Both the position numbers and the translations under genes were made by a program. The notes beneath the pieces were generated by a model that was not told the origin of the DNA, made no database searches, and saw only the letters and a program-made list of their open reading frames with translations. From CAG-390 sp964522215 (GTDB lineage Bacteria; Bacillota; Clostridia; Oscillospirales; CAG-272), in NCBI GenBank assembly GCA_964522215.1, contig CAZFVR010000043.1:1-10041 (forward strand): a stretch of 10,041 nt of DNA, in the 5' to 3' direction. Positions 6,001-10,041 of this stretch are shown here, in pieces. Numbering within the stretch: position 1 is the stretch's first letter; every line of letters begins with the position of its first letter.

Positions 6001-8870
6001 TCAAATTAACAGAAATAATTGCAAATATCTCTGAAGGAATTGCTAAAATGGCTTCACTGAATATCCCAACAAAATGGGATGAAGAAGGTAAGCCAACAGA
6101 ATTTAGACCAATAAATGAATCAGATTTTAAATTAGCTAAAGAAAATATTGCAACAGTAATTACAACTATTGCAGAAGGTCTTATGGAGATGTATGATAAA
6201 CATCCAACATATTTTGATGAAGGTTTTCTTGGTTTTGGTGATTCTCCTTTTACAAAAGTTGTGAATGGTACGGCAGCCATAACAGATATAATTGCAAATG
6301 TATCTGAAGGCATAGCTAATTTAGCTTCTTTATCTATTCCAATAAGATGGAATGAAGAAGGAAAACCCGTAGAATTCAGACAAATGAATGCTGACGATTT
6401 TACATTAGCTAAAGATAATATTGGAGTTGTTATTAAAACAATTGCTGAAGGTCTTATGGATATGTATGATCAACATCCTGATTGGTTTGATGAAGGATTT
6501 CTTGGTTTAGGCGATTCACCATTTTCTAAAGTTATGAATGGTTCTGTTGCAGTTGGAACTTTAATTGCAAATATTTCTGAAGGTATAACTAATTTAGCTT
6601 CTTTAGCTATCCCCGATGATTGGAATGATGAGGGTAAGCCAATTCATTTTAGACAGATGAATGCTTCAGATTTTGATTTAGCTAAAGATAATATTGGTGT
6701 TGTTGTTAAAACAATTGCAGAAGGCCTTATAAACATGTATGATGATCATCCTGATTGGTTTGATGAAGGATTTCTTGGATTAGGTGATTCACCATTTGCA
6801 AAAGTAATGAATAGTTCAGTTGCAGTTGGTCAATTATTAGCAAATATCTCAGAAGGTATTGTCAATTTAGCTGCTTTACAAATTCCAGATGATTGGGATG
6901 ATCAAGGTAAACCTAAACATTTTAGACAAATGAGTTCAAAGGATTTTGCTTTAGCAAAAAATAACATAGCTGATGTTGTAACAACTATCGCTAAAGGTTT
7001 AATGAATTTAGTTGATGAAGATGGAGATTCATTCTTATTTGGATATCAATTACAAAATATTATAGCTTCTACAACAAAAATTGGTGAACTTATTTCAAAT
7101 ATTGCTACAGGTGTATCTGATATGGCAAATTTAAAAGTTGCAGAAGAATGGGATAAAAATGGTAAACCTTCAAAATATAGATTATTGACAACTAAAGATT
7201 TTATTGCTGCAACATTAAATGTTAAATTGATAGTAACAACATTAGGTAAAGCTTTAGCTGATACAGCTAAAGAAATGAGTTCTGTCAATTTCATGGATAT
7301 TTTCAAGGTTACCGGATCTATCGATGAATCTATTAAAGTTATCGGTAAACATGCATTCTTCTTATCTATGCTTGGAAGTGGTAATTATGTTTATTTTGAC
7401 ACTCGTCAACAAAAAGAAAGAAGCATAGCAGTTTCAGAAGATGGAATGGCTTCTGCAGCAAAAATGATTTCTGCAGTTTTACAACATGTTTCTGAAGGAA
7501 TATCTAAAGGAGCTTCTTACGCTTCTGGATTAAATTTCAAGGATATAGCCTTAATGCTTAAAGGTGTTGAAGAAGCAATTAGTACTATGGCTGGAACAGC
7601 TAAGTTTATGGGTAATCTTGGTAATGGTCAATACATTTATAGAGATTTCTTTGAAAACGGTAAAGAAAAGATAATTGATGGAATAACTGTTGAAAAGGCT
7701 AAAAATGCTGGAGAAATAGTAAAAGTAATTATAACTTCTGTTGCAGATGCAATTTCAACAGCTACGGATAAATTAAATTCTGATGGATTTACACTATTTG
7801 GGAAATCAGATGACGATAAGATTTCATTAACATTTAAAGCATTAAATAAAGCAACATCAATGCTCGGTAAGTTAGCTGAAGTTGTTACATATTATGCTAA
7901 TGGTGAAGTTGCTTCAACAACAATTGGGAAAGATGGTTCTGTAACAGTTATTCGTTCAGGAGCACCTAATGTTGAAAATGCAAAAAAGAATATGTCAACA
8001 ATCATCACAGGATTAGCTGATATTATAAAAACATCATCAGAAACAATATCTGAAATTGACGATATTGATGAAACAATTGCAGGATTACACAAATCATTAA
8101 AGGTTGTAGATGCATCAATTTACGCAGTAAATCAAATATCAAGAGCTAAATCAGAAATAGAATCATTAAAAGGATTTAATTTTTCAACAATTCTTACTCC
8201 TGTTTTATCTGATATAGATAAGGTATTCGAAAAAATGAATTCTATTGGAAAATCAGATAAATCTTCAAGCATATTTGGAGATATGTTTAAGAAGAACGAA
8301 CAATCTCCTTTGAATCAATTTATTTCTGATGCCAATAAGATGGTTATTCAATCTATTGCGATTGCATCTGCTCCTATAGAAGAATCTTATAATAAATTAC
8401 GAAACGTCATAACATCAACATCAGAAACAATGGAGAATTTCCATTTACCTGATAATTTTGGACAACAAACTGAAGAACTTGATAAATTCATAAAATCAGT
8501 CAACACAATAAAGATTGATGGAGTTGATAGTTTGACAGAATTATTAAGAGAATTGAATAAGTTAGGTATAAATATGGGTAATCTTGACAAATTGACTACT
8601 GCAATATCTAACAAACTTTCGGTAACATTACTTAATATGAAACAATCAATGGATGCTCTTAATAAGACCATGATTGAAGATGGTAAACGTAAGAAGAAAC
8701 ATGCAGAACAAATTAAGAAATCAGTTTCAGATATACGTAACTTAATGTCTAAAACAATGAATGTTGTTGTTAAGATGGAGGATTCTGGAAGTACTCCTGG
8801 AGGAACACCATCACAAGACGATACTCCTGCGCCAAGTGGTTCAAGTAAAAAGAATGTAAGTAATCCTTAA
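72..8870 (+). CDS. giant tail tape measure protein (probable), repeat-rich, with large membrane domain
   Basis: This 2932-residue protein is called a tape measure on size, domain order and position just before a tail-tube-like gene. Such proteins fill the tail tube, set its length and leave with the DNA at infection. By the usual 0.15 nm per residue, all residues in extended helix would span about 440 nm; the folded repeats make that an upper guess. In order: a polar N-terminus, a hydrophobic stretch (101-131), helical segments, 57-59-residue repeats (409-690), two-helix membrane repeats (783-1392), about 91-residue soluble repeats (1452-2656), a charged probable coiled coil (about 2858-2902) and a Pro/Gly/Ser/Thr tail (2905-2932). 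Cysteines are few, and no lysozyme or M23 peptidase motif was seen. ATG 72 was chosen because it opens a typical Met-Ala polar N-terminus and the sequence before it forms a hairpin. The frame is, however, open to the window edge with no ATG, GTG or TTG. Alternatives are another large structural or ejected virion protein. Confidence 0.72.
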   Translation: MAGKIQPKNQEKDPKTPSGKFDAPLEVALTGSMLGGSVTDFETLIVRTVSQVIYGDIASTAKSINDIKSFAKKNQNPFDVAENTLKKIESLEKLHKATNNILRPIASSVVRLAMFTGSLLGLATSNTGFVVTPTEKPNIPGQASGDPAQTIKVAIESNNLDEILKSLSDLSGDGSLSTLADVFEVMVDNSKGFKEIAEYMQPFSESLSKLIEQNSGIEEFTKIIDPFIKGMNNMSKIQFVDSDELTRIGDALLSFSQTNINEADIDKIINSTKTIAENLSNVDLSKIDTKQFDKLIDVSDKIKELEKIQGVDLASLDDLIVNVPKINLLIEQIGKVEKFKKTSLSNFSKFIDWVGTITFPNIPDPKNLIEYLKQMDRWVIPNSVSIMEQIKQISITKTLEKRLESLKLVLTKLSELNFDTSKLKITDKFADNIKKISEFVPDIESLGKNVSKLKIVKLDDLNDLAKILKRLSELEFNEKGEINVGELKELVKSIPGIESIINEFDKRLTKRNYKELLATTGQIKVILQNLDEMAFSGQHSLNYKRLDELSNNVFPFIGKSVDAINGVKTTKDTLPIITSLVEILDELDLLEFKGKRIINIDKLNEFNDALPVIITVCQKINAVSIEDGSKTVKNIAKSLNAIGEIDTEPFQDKDFTKVTNALVAFIGISTSIKDFDIKSINTADAIKEFVQIFIENDDAPIKVLSNSSTLSDFVKKKDDIEKLANTTESLANAIKAVAALGALGAMVTGGVKVIKSYVLSIQDIIQNIDSIDSKKVESAMQTMKGMALIIAVSTICMLLGGFFVVKMPELVIGALAFGLVLSVFIFTVVYGINYATKGMDTSMTNLKDVAILIVASTFVMILGATFILFYPKLVMGAIAFTLVLALFLAATLLAINLGTRGMDLAKANLRDVIILISVSTFILILGALVITQYPWIALGAMGFTVLLGGFLFATLQAIKFGTKGLEKCAVNLYEFAILIGVASFVLILGGLIVTQYPWILLGAMGFTVALGLFLFATLKAINLGTKGIEQALPKAQEAALLIAISAAIMIAGGTLFILFPQLMLTIPVFIAMQTLMFGSLILICKMLNTAKKDINKAIPILKMLGLIVALSSAAMIAVGVAITTAGGFANLMLGVLAMELTLVGIAGIAIAVGLATKIPTFYDGVASLAILSVITAISSLAVAVVGAIASKYDLMTLLIGVANIGLVMVGIALIASLVGAIALIPTFWTGLAAMGLLSVITMITSLSIPVIGLLATQFDIGALLIGVANIGLVMSGMALIASLVGAIALIPTFWLGLDAMYSLTIIGSISSLAIPVIGKIANIYDWKVLLEGVGKIGLVMAAIGMIAVGVGALTLIPFFWTGIGALVVITTIAMYASLAMVAIGKAMDSMSKVKTIDTKAIVANVKGFVSIAKELEPIANVGDKIIAASKACEAMAKMVDKLSRTVKNVSNLRIDVYEGTKVVGKRELTEEDFKNAATNVKSLITVLGTAIIQTYRENPDMFKKGDKGPFGQTVAACTTMSKMISKISNAVKDYAEMKVPIEWDKDGKAKSFRHLGEDDFANASSNVKLIITTLGQAIIDTYNDNPEMFEGGEKGIFGKTTKTLRGLGKLIGDIGGSVGKIAALQIPIEWNNEGKAINYRTLDKKDFDLAKDNIAAVISTLGNGIMAMYDAHSEWFEESGGSIFSSGKSPFSKVLKVSKELGKLIGTVGESVGDMAALQIPIDWDNKGKAIKFRTLSDADFKLAEDNIGKVITAVGTGIMTMYTSKSEWFEEGGNLFSKTKSPFAKVLNVSKELAKLIGTVGKSVADIAKLQIPIDWDSKGKVTKYRTLEKKDFDLAKDNVATVIVTIGEGIMKLYEGDKKTWFEEGGNFFNKTKSPFSKVLETSKGLAKLIASVGSSVANMASLKIPEEWDKDGKPTKFRSLGQQDFDLAKNNIGTVISTIGIGLMDMYDKHEDWFKEDFLSLSSSPFTRVMKGTVKLTEIIANISEGIAKMASLNIPTKWDEEGKPTEFRPINESDFKLAKENIATVITTIAEGLMEMYDKHPTYFDEGFLGFGDSPFTKVVNGTAAITDIIANVSEGIANLASLSIPIRWNEEGKPVEFRQMNADDFTLAKDNIGVVIKTIAEGLMDMYDQHPDWFDEGFLGLGDSPFSKVMNGSVAVGTLIANISEGITNLASLAIPDDWNDEGKPIHFRQMNASDFDLAKDNIGVVVKTIAEGLINMYDDHPDWFDEGFLGLGDSPFAKVMNSSVAVGQLLANISEGIVNLAALQIPDDWDDQGKPKHFRQMSSKDFALAKNNIADVVTTIAKGLMNLVDEDGDSFLFGYQLQNIIASTTKIGELISNIATGVSDMANLKVAEEWDKNGKPSKYRLLTTKDFIAATLNVKLIVTTLGKALADTAKEMSSVNFMDIFKVTGSIDESIKVIGKHAFFLSMLGSGNYVYFDTRQQKERSIAVSEDGMASAAKMISAVLQHVSEGISKGASYASGLNFKDIALMLKGVEEAISTMAGTAKFMGNLGNGQYIYRDFFENGKEKIIDGITVEKAKNAGEIVKVIITSVADAISTATDKLNSDGFTLFGKSDDDKISLTFKALNKATSMLGKLAEVVTYYANGEVASTTIGKDGSVTVIRSGAPNVENAKKNMSTIITGLADIIKTSSETISEIDDIDETIAGLHKSLKVVDASIYAVNQISRAKSEIESLKGFNFSTILTPVLSDIDKVFEKMNSIGKSDKSSSIFGDMFKKNEQSPLNQFISDANKMVIQSIAIASAPIEESYNKLRNVITSTSETMENFHLPDNFGQQTEELDKFIKSVNTIKIDGVDSLTELLRELNKLGINMGNLDKLTTAISNKLSVTLLNMKQSMDALNKTMIEDGKRKKKHAEQIKKSVSDIRNLMSKTMNVVVKMEDSGSTPGGTPSQDDTPAPSGSSKKNVSNP
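1296..2139 (+). repeat. N-terminal 57-59-residue tandem protein repeats (4-5 units)
   Basis: Within the giant protein, residues 409-690 fall into successive units starting at about 409, 467, 526, 583 and 638. Each opens with a helix of the type LxxLxEL(x)F (LTKLSELNF, LKRLSELEF, LQNLDEMAF, LDELDLLEF). A short turn or beta-like stretch follows, then a second helix ending near a Pro-hydrophobic motif (VPDI, IPGI, LPVI) and a third helix. The fifth unit (SLNAIGEI) is degenerate. Similarity is at the protein level; the DNA copies have diverged. The pattern suggests a helical solenoid or bundle made by old internal duplication. The function is unknown. Confidence 0.55.
2418..3563 (+). repeat. membrane repeat family A: 63-residue two-helix units (6 units)
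   Basis: Residues 783-1164 consist of units starting at 783, 846, 909, 972, 1035 and 1098. The first five are exactly 63 residues long and the sixth is 67. Each has two hydrophobic helices of about 20 residues, separated by a short turn often carrying YP or FP (FYPKLVMGA, QYPWIALGA, QYPWILLGA). A small polar linker such as NLGTKG or NLGTRG leads to the next unit. Units at 909 and 972 are the closest pair, sharing ITQYPW/VTQYPW and LGAMGFTV. The last two are divergent. Tape measure proteins are known to carry hydrophobic segments thought to enter the host inner membrane, so a membrane role during DNA delivery is plausible, but it is inferred. Confidence 0.7.
3564..4247 (+). repeat. membrane repeat family B: 66-residue two-helix units (3 plus a partial)
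   Basis: Residues 1165-1392 continue the hydrophobic domain in a second repeat type. Units of exactly 66 residues start at 1165, 1231 and 1297, and a half unit starts at 1363. Marks are LIGVANIGLVM in the middle of the first two (EGVGKIGLVM in the third), then a Gly/Ala-rich helix and the end motif LIPTFWTG, LIPTFWLG or LIPFFWTG. The end of the last family-A unit (KIPTFYDG) already resembles this motif, so the two families may share an origin. Each unit predicts two membrane helices, which with family A gives close to 20 in a row. Confidence 0.7.
4425..7136 (+). repeat. soluble ~91-residue tandem protein repeats (10 units)
   Basis: Units of the giant protein start at residues 1452, 1539, 1626, 1720, 1813, 1907, 1998, 2089, 2180 and 2271, and are 85-94 residues long. 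The consensus begins IPxxWxxxGKxxxFRxL, looking like a beta hairpin. A helix with DFxLAKxNIxxVIxTI follows, then GLMxMYDxHPxWF, a loop DEGFLGLGDSPF, and a second helix ending in LIANISEGIxxLASL. The central units at 1998-2270 are most alike and exactly 91 residues each. The first two and the last are divergent, with shorter loops. The W, GK, aromatic-R and DF positions are conserved, apart from loss of the W in the first unit. I do not recognise this repeat as a named family. It could be a bead-like scaffold inside the tail tube or at the tail tip. Confidence 0.8.
7137..8039 (+). repeat. degenerate continuation of the ~91-residue repeats (about 4 units)
   Basis: The series fades rather than stops. 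The unit at residue 2356 keeps EEWDKNGKPSKYR and KDF but loses the central loop. Three more segments start near residues 2434, 2516 and 2604, about 82-88 apart. Each has a Gly-rich aromatic beta-hairpin-like opening (LGSGNYVYF, LGNGQYIYR, VVTYYANGE), then a charged turn and a helix resembling the repeat's first helix (for example GMASAAKMISAVLQHVSEGI). The alignment is by eye and weak, so these are suggested homologous units, not certain ones. Confidence 0.45.
8784..8867 (+). other. low-complexity Pro/Gly/Ser/Thr C-terminal tail
   Basis: The last 28 residues of the giant protein (2905-2932) are rich in Ser, Gly, Pro, Thr and Asp, with two lysines near the end, and have no hydrophobic core. 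They follow a lysine-rich helix (KRKKKHAEQIKKS, about 2873-2885) that probably forms a coiled coil. The tail is likely to be flexible. In tape measure proteins the C-terminal end faces the tail tip, so this could be a contact for baseplate or hub proteins, but that is inference only. Confidence 0.5.
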
Positions 8871-8874
8871 AATT

Positions 8875-9048
8875 ATGGAGAAATTCAATTTATATTATAA
8901 AGGGACCAGATTGAATAATTTAGCAATAAGTAAGAAGGAATTAGAACGCATTGTCTTATTAAATCGTCCAATAAAGAAAATTAGCGGAGATGATGTGATC
9001 GATATTCCATTAAATAAAATTAGAGTCGTGAAATGCACGATAGTTTGA
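8875..9048 (+). CDS. small hypothetical protein, 57 residues
   Basis: The ORF starts at ATG 8875, four nucleotides after the tape-measure stop, and ends with TGA 9046-9048, directly followed by an in-frame TAG. The spacing on both sides is tight (4 nt before, 9 nt to the next ATG) and the ORF fills the otherwise empty gap, which makes it likely to be translated, probably by coupling to the upstream stop. The product starts MEKFNLYYKG and is basic, with hydrophobic segments such as LERIVLLN and VIDIPLNKIRVV and no signal peptide or membrane helix. It has no motif I recognise. By position it may be a small tail or assembly protein. No Shine-Dalgarno sequence precedes it. Shortness leaves room for doubt. 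Confidence 0.6.
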   Translation: MEKFNLYYKGTRLNNLAISKKELERIVLLNRPIKKISGDDVIDIPLNKIRVVKCTIV

Positions 9049-9057
9049 TAGTATATT

Positions 9058-9696
9058 ATGTTTGCATTAAAAGGAAGAAAAGATGGATTTAGATTTTTGT
9101 TGCCTGCAGATTTTATTTGTGATGAAATAAATGAGAAGTATGCAAAAATTCTTCAAGAACAAAAATCATTTTATCTTAAACCGATAGATTTTCTTAATGA
9201 GACTATAAAAGGAATTCAAATTCTTGGTTTTTCTGAAGGAACTATGGAGCAACAACAATCTGGTCATGGTAAACCTATCAGACAACAATTAACTCCATTG
9301 CTCGATAGATCAGAAGAAAATAGATTTGCACATACCGCATCAGGAATGACTTATCGTTCTGAAAAAAATCCATTAGCATTAATAGATAAAACATTGAATG
9401 TAACATTCAGACATACATTAGGTTTTTTGAACTATTTTATGTTGTTTGAGAATTTCTGGTATTTATATTCAAGAGATTCTAAAGCAGATAAACAAGTATT
9501 CACAATTGATATTATTGATGCTCATGGAAGAGCTTATTCAAGAATAGTTTTATATGATCCGATCATTCATGGTATTGATATGTTAAATTTAGATTATTCT
9601 CAACCAGTTGCACAATCTGAAACGTTTAATGTAATTTTCAAATATTCTAATATCGATTATCAATTTTTGGATGTTAATGATGAAGAAATTCTTTGA
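9058..9696 (+). CDS. tail-tube-like structural protein (T4 gp19-type fold suspected)
   Basis: This 212-residue soluble protein has no signal peptide. The N-terminal part (1-60) mixes beta-like and helical segments. Residues 61-105 are polar and Gln/Ser-rich and may be a loop. The C-terminal half carries the recognisable part: VTFRHTLGFLNYFMLFENFW (115-134), a beta strand FTIDIID (148-154), IVLYDPIIHGIDMLNLDYS (163-181) and the final strand ETFNVIFKYSNIDYQFL (188-204). A strand ending in F-x-V-x-F-x-Y-x-x-I-x-(Y/F) is typical of phage tail-tube and tube-initiator proteins related to T4 gp19, gp48 and gp54. In T4, gp48 and gp54 also follow the tape measure gene. I infer a tube or tube-cap/baseplate role; the exact member cannot be decided by eye. 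The ATG follows tandem stops by 6 nt and has no clear Shine-Dalgarno sequence. It is probably in the same operon as the two genes before it. Confidence 0.5.
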   Translation: MFALKGRKDGFRFLLPADFICDEINEKYAKILQEQKSFYLKPIDFLNETIKGIQILGFSEGTMEQQQSGHGKPIRQQLTPLLDRSEENRFAHTASGMTYRSEKNPLALIDKTLNVTFRHTLGFLNYFMLFENFWYLYSRDSKADKQVFTIDIIDAHGRAYSRIVLYDPIIHGIDMLNLDYSQPVAQSETFNVIFKYSNIDYQFLDVNDEEIL

Positions 9697-9736
9697 ATTT
9701 TTTGATAATATTACTATTCTTATAATGTAAAGGTTT

Positions 9737-9759
9737 TCTTATTCCTTCAAAAAATAAGA
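9737..9759 (+). promoter_or_regulatory. hairpin with CCTTCAAA loop in the 9697-9817 intergenic region
   Basis: TCTTATT (9737-9743) pairs perfectly with AATAAGA (9753-9759) around the loop CCTTCAAAA (9744-9752). The loop repeats the CCTTCAAA found in the loop of the hairpin at 13-42, while the two stems differ in sequence. Conserved loop on non-conserved stem is the pattern expected for an RNA or single-strand recognition element. A TATAATG string lies just upstream (9721-9727), but without a correctly spaced -35 box. The function is unknown. Confidence 0.4.
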
Positions 9760-9768
9760 TGGCGGCCT

Positions 9769-9783
9769 CTGGAAAACTTCCAG
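9769..9783 (+). repeat. short perfect inverted repeat (6-bp stem, 3-nt loop)
   Basis: CTGGAA (9769-9774) pairs with TTCCAG (9778-9783) around AAC. It lies in a locally G+C-rich patch (GGCGGCC at 9761-9767) that stands out from the AT-rich surroundings. It abuts the next inverted repeat with no spacer. It may be part of a structured leader for the gene at 9818. Confidence 0.4.
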
Positions 9784-9814
9784 TTGTAAAATTAAAAAAC
9801 ATTAAATTTTACAA
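9784..9814 (+). promoter_or_regulatory. 10-bp hairpin ending 3 nt before the ATG at 9818
   Basis: TTGTAAAATT (9784-9793) is the exact reverse complement of AATTTTACAA (9805-9814), with an 11-nt loop. Only three bases separate the stem from the start codon, so if formed in the mRNA it would occupy the ribosome landing area. The stem has a single G-C pair and is likely to open easily, which fits translational tuning better than termination. A DNA-binding dyad (operator) is an equal alternative. Confidence 0.4.
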
Positions 9815-9817
9815 ATT

Positions 9818-10041
9818 ATGGCTTGGAAAAATCTTTTCATAACTGAAGTTAAAAACTTTGTTGAAGAATTCAAATTTGCTAATGATCAGCTTACCATTAC
9901 AGAATTTATCGATATTAGAACAAAATATTTCGATAAATTTCCTAAAAGGTTTCGCGGTCTTGCAATTCAGCTGATTAAAACAAACGAATATTACAAACTT
10001 ACAATTAATGAAAAACTTCTTTATAAAATTCTGAATAATAA
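9818..10041 (+). CDS. hypothetical protein, 5' end only (74 codons visible)
   Basis: An open frame starts at ATG 9818 and runs off the right edge with no stop. The visible product begins MAWKNLFITEVKNFVEEFKF. It is mixed-charge, with a predicted helix at about 7-20, a segment TITEFIDIRTKYFDKFPKRF (27-46), and no signal peptide or membrane helix. I recognise no family. From its place behind a tail-tube-like gene it may be a further tail or baseplate gene, but the 121-nt structured gap before it suggests that it begins a new transcriptional or translational unit. Codons such as CAG-CTG and CGC-GGT (around 9946-9972) are slightly more G+C-rich than in the tape measure gene. Start choice rests on the Met-Ala opening, shared with the gene at 72, and on the lack of a better upstream start in this frame. 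Confidence 0.6.
   Translation, partial: MAWKNLFITEVKNFVEEFKFANDQLTITEFIDIRTKYFDKFPKRFRGLAIQLIKTNEYYKLTINEKLLYKILNN

Noticed and set aside
5636..6313. 225-residue open frame on the minus strand
   Set aside because: It lies wholly inside the giant gene, opposite its repeat units, and the low stop frequency comes from the repeated codon pattern of the plus strand. The same applies to the other minus-strand frames within 293-8671.
4425..7136. Recent DNA-level duplication or assembly artefact producing the ~91-residue repeats
   Set aside because: Even the closest units differ at many silent positions and loop lengths vary between units, so the copies are old and separately maintained.
9026..9040. 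Small hairpin TCGTG/CACGA just before the tail-tube-like gene
   Set aside because: Its 5-bp stem lies inside the end of the small ORF and is within chance expectation; it has no link to the CCTTCAAA-loop hairpins.
9683..9703. Rho-independent terminator after the tail-tube-like gene
   Set aside because: The stem has almost no G-C pairs and the T-run is consumed as the 3' arm of the stem, so no free U-tract follows a stable hairpin.
9702..9727. Sigma-70-type promoter (TTGATA at 9702-9707 and TATAAT at 9721-9726)
   Set aside because: The spacer is only 13 nt against the usual 16-18. In such AT-rich sequence both boxes are expected by chance, and no Bacteroidota-type TAnnTTTG box is seen.
9759..9842. 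27-codon ORF starting ATG-GCG-GCC and overlapping the start of the gene at 9818 in another frame
   Set aside because: It is very short, its start overlaps the 3' arm of a hairpin, its body is occupied by two inverted repeats, and its composition shows no protein-like pattern. It could be a leader peptide, but nothing supports translation.
1..10041. CRISPR arrays, tRNA genes, insertion sequences or attachment sites
   Set aside because: No direct repeats with regular spacers, no cloverleaf with a TTC-A-A arm and CCA end, and no transposase or terminal inverted repeats were seen on either strand.

Overview
The window is strongly AT-rich (roughly three-tenths G+C by eye) and every supported gene lies on the plus strand. 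It looks like part of the tail module of a large-genome, long-tailed bacteriophage. The grounds are a single 8.8 kb gene with tape-measure-type architecture, followed at once by a very small gene, a gene resembling the T4 gp19 tail-tube family, and the start of another gene. None of the four start codons has a clear Shine-Dalgarno sequence; the leaders are simply A/T-rich. This is what is seen in Bacteroidota and their phages, so a Bacteroidota host is a reasonable but unproven inference. No in-frame TAG or TGA interrupts the long genes, so there is no sign of stop-codon recoding.

Layout: 1-71 is an AT-rich leader with a 10-bp hairpin (13-42). 72-8870 encodes a 2932-residue protein, called here a tail tape measure protein. 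It has a helical N-terminal region with a 57-59-residue repeat (about residues 409-690). Next comes a large hydrophobic domain built from two-helix repeats of 63 and then 66 residues (about 783-1392, close to 20 membrane-type helices). Then come ten or eleven copies of an approximately 91-residue soluble repeat (1452 to about 2433) that decays into three more distant copies (to about 2656). The protein ends in a charged helix and a Pro/Gly/Ser/Thr-rich tail. 8875-9048 is a 57-residue ORF that begins 4 nt after the tape-measure stop. 9058-9696 is the tail-tube-like gene, in the same frame as the small ORF and separated from it by tandem TGA-TAG stops. 9697-9817 is non-coding and holds three consecutive inverted repeats. 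9818 onward is the first 74 codons of an unrecognised gene that runs off the window.

How the parts may work together (inference): in long-tailed phages the tape measure occupies the tube lumen, sets tube length and is ejected at infection, while tube-fold proteins polymerise around it. The tight spacing between 8870 and 9058 suggests co-transcription and coupled translation of the first three genes. The hairpin cluster before 9818 suggests a regulatory break. The most unusual points are the scale and three-family modular build of the tape measure protein, especially its repetitive membrane domain, and an AT-rich hairpin with a CCTTCAAA-containing loop that appears in both intergenic leaders.
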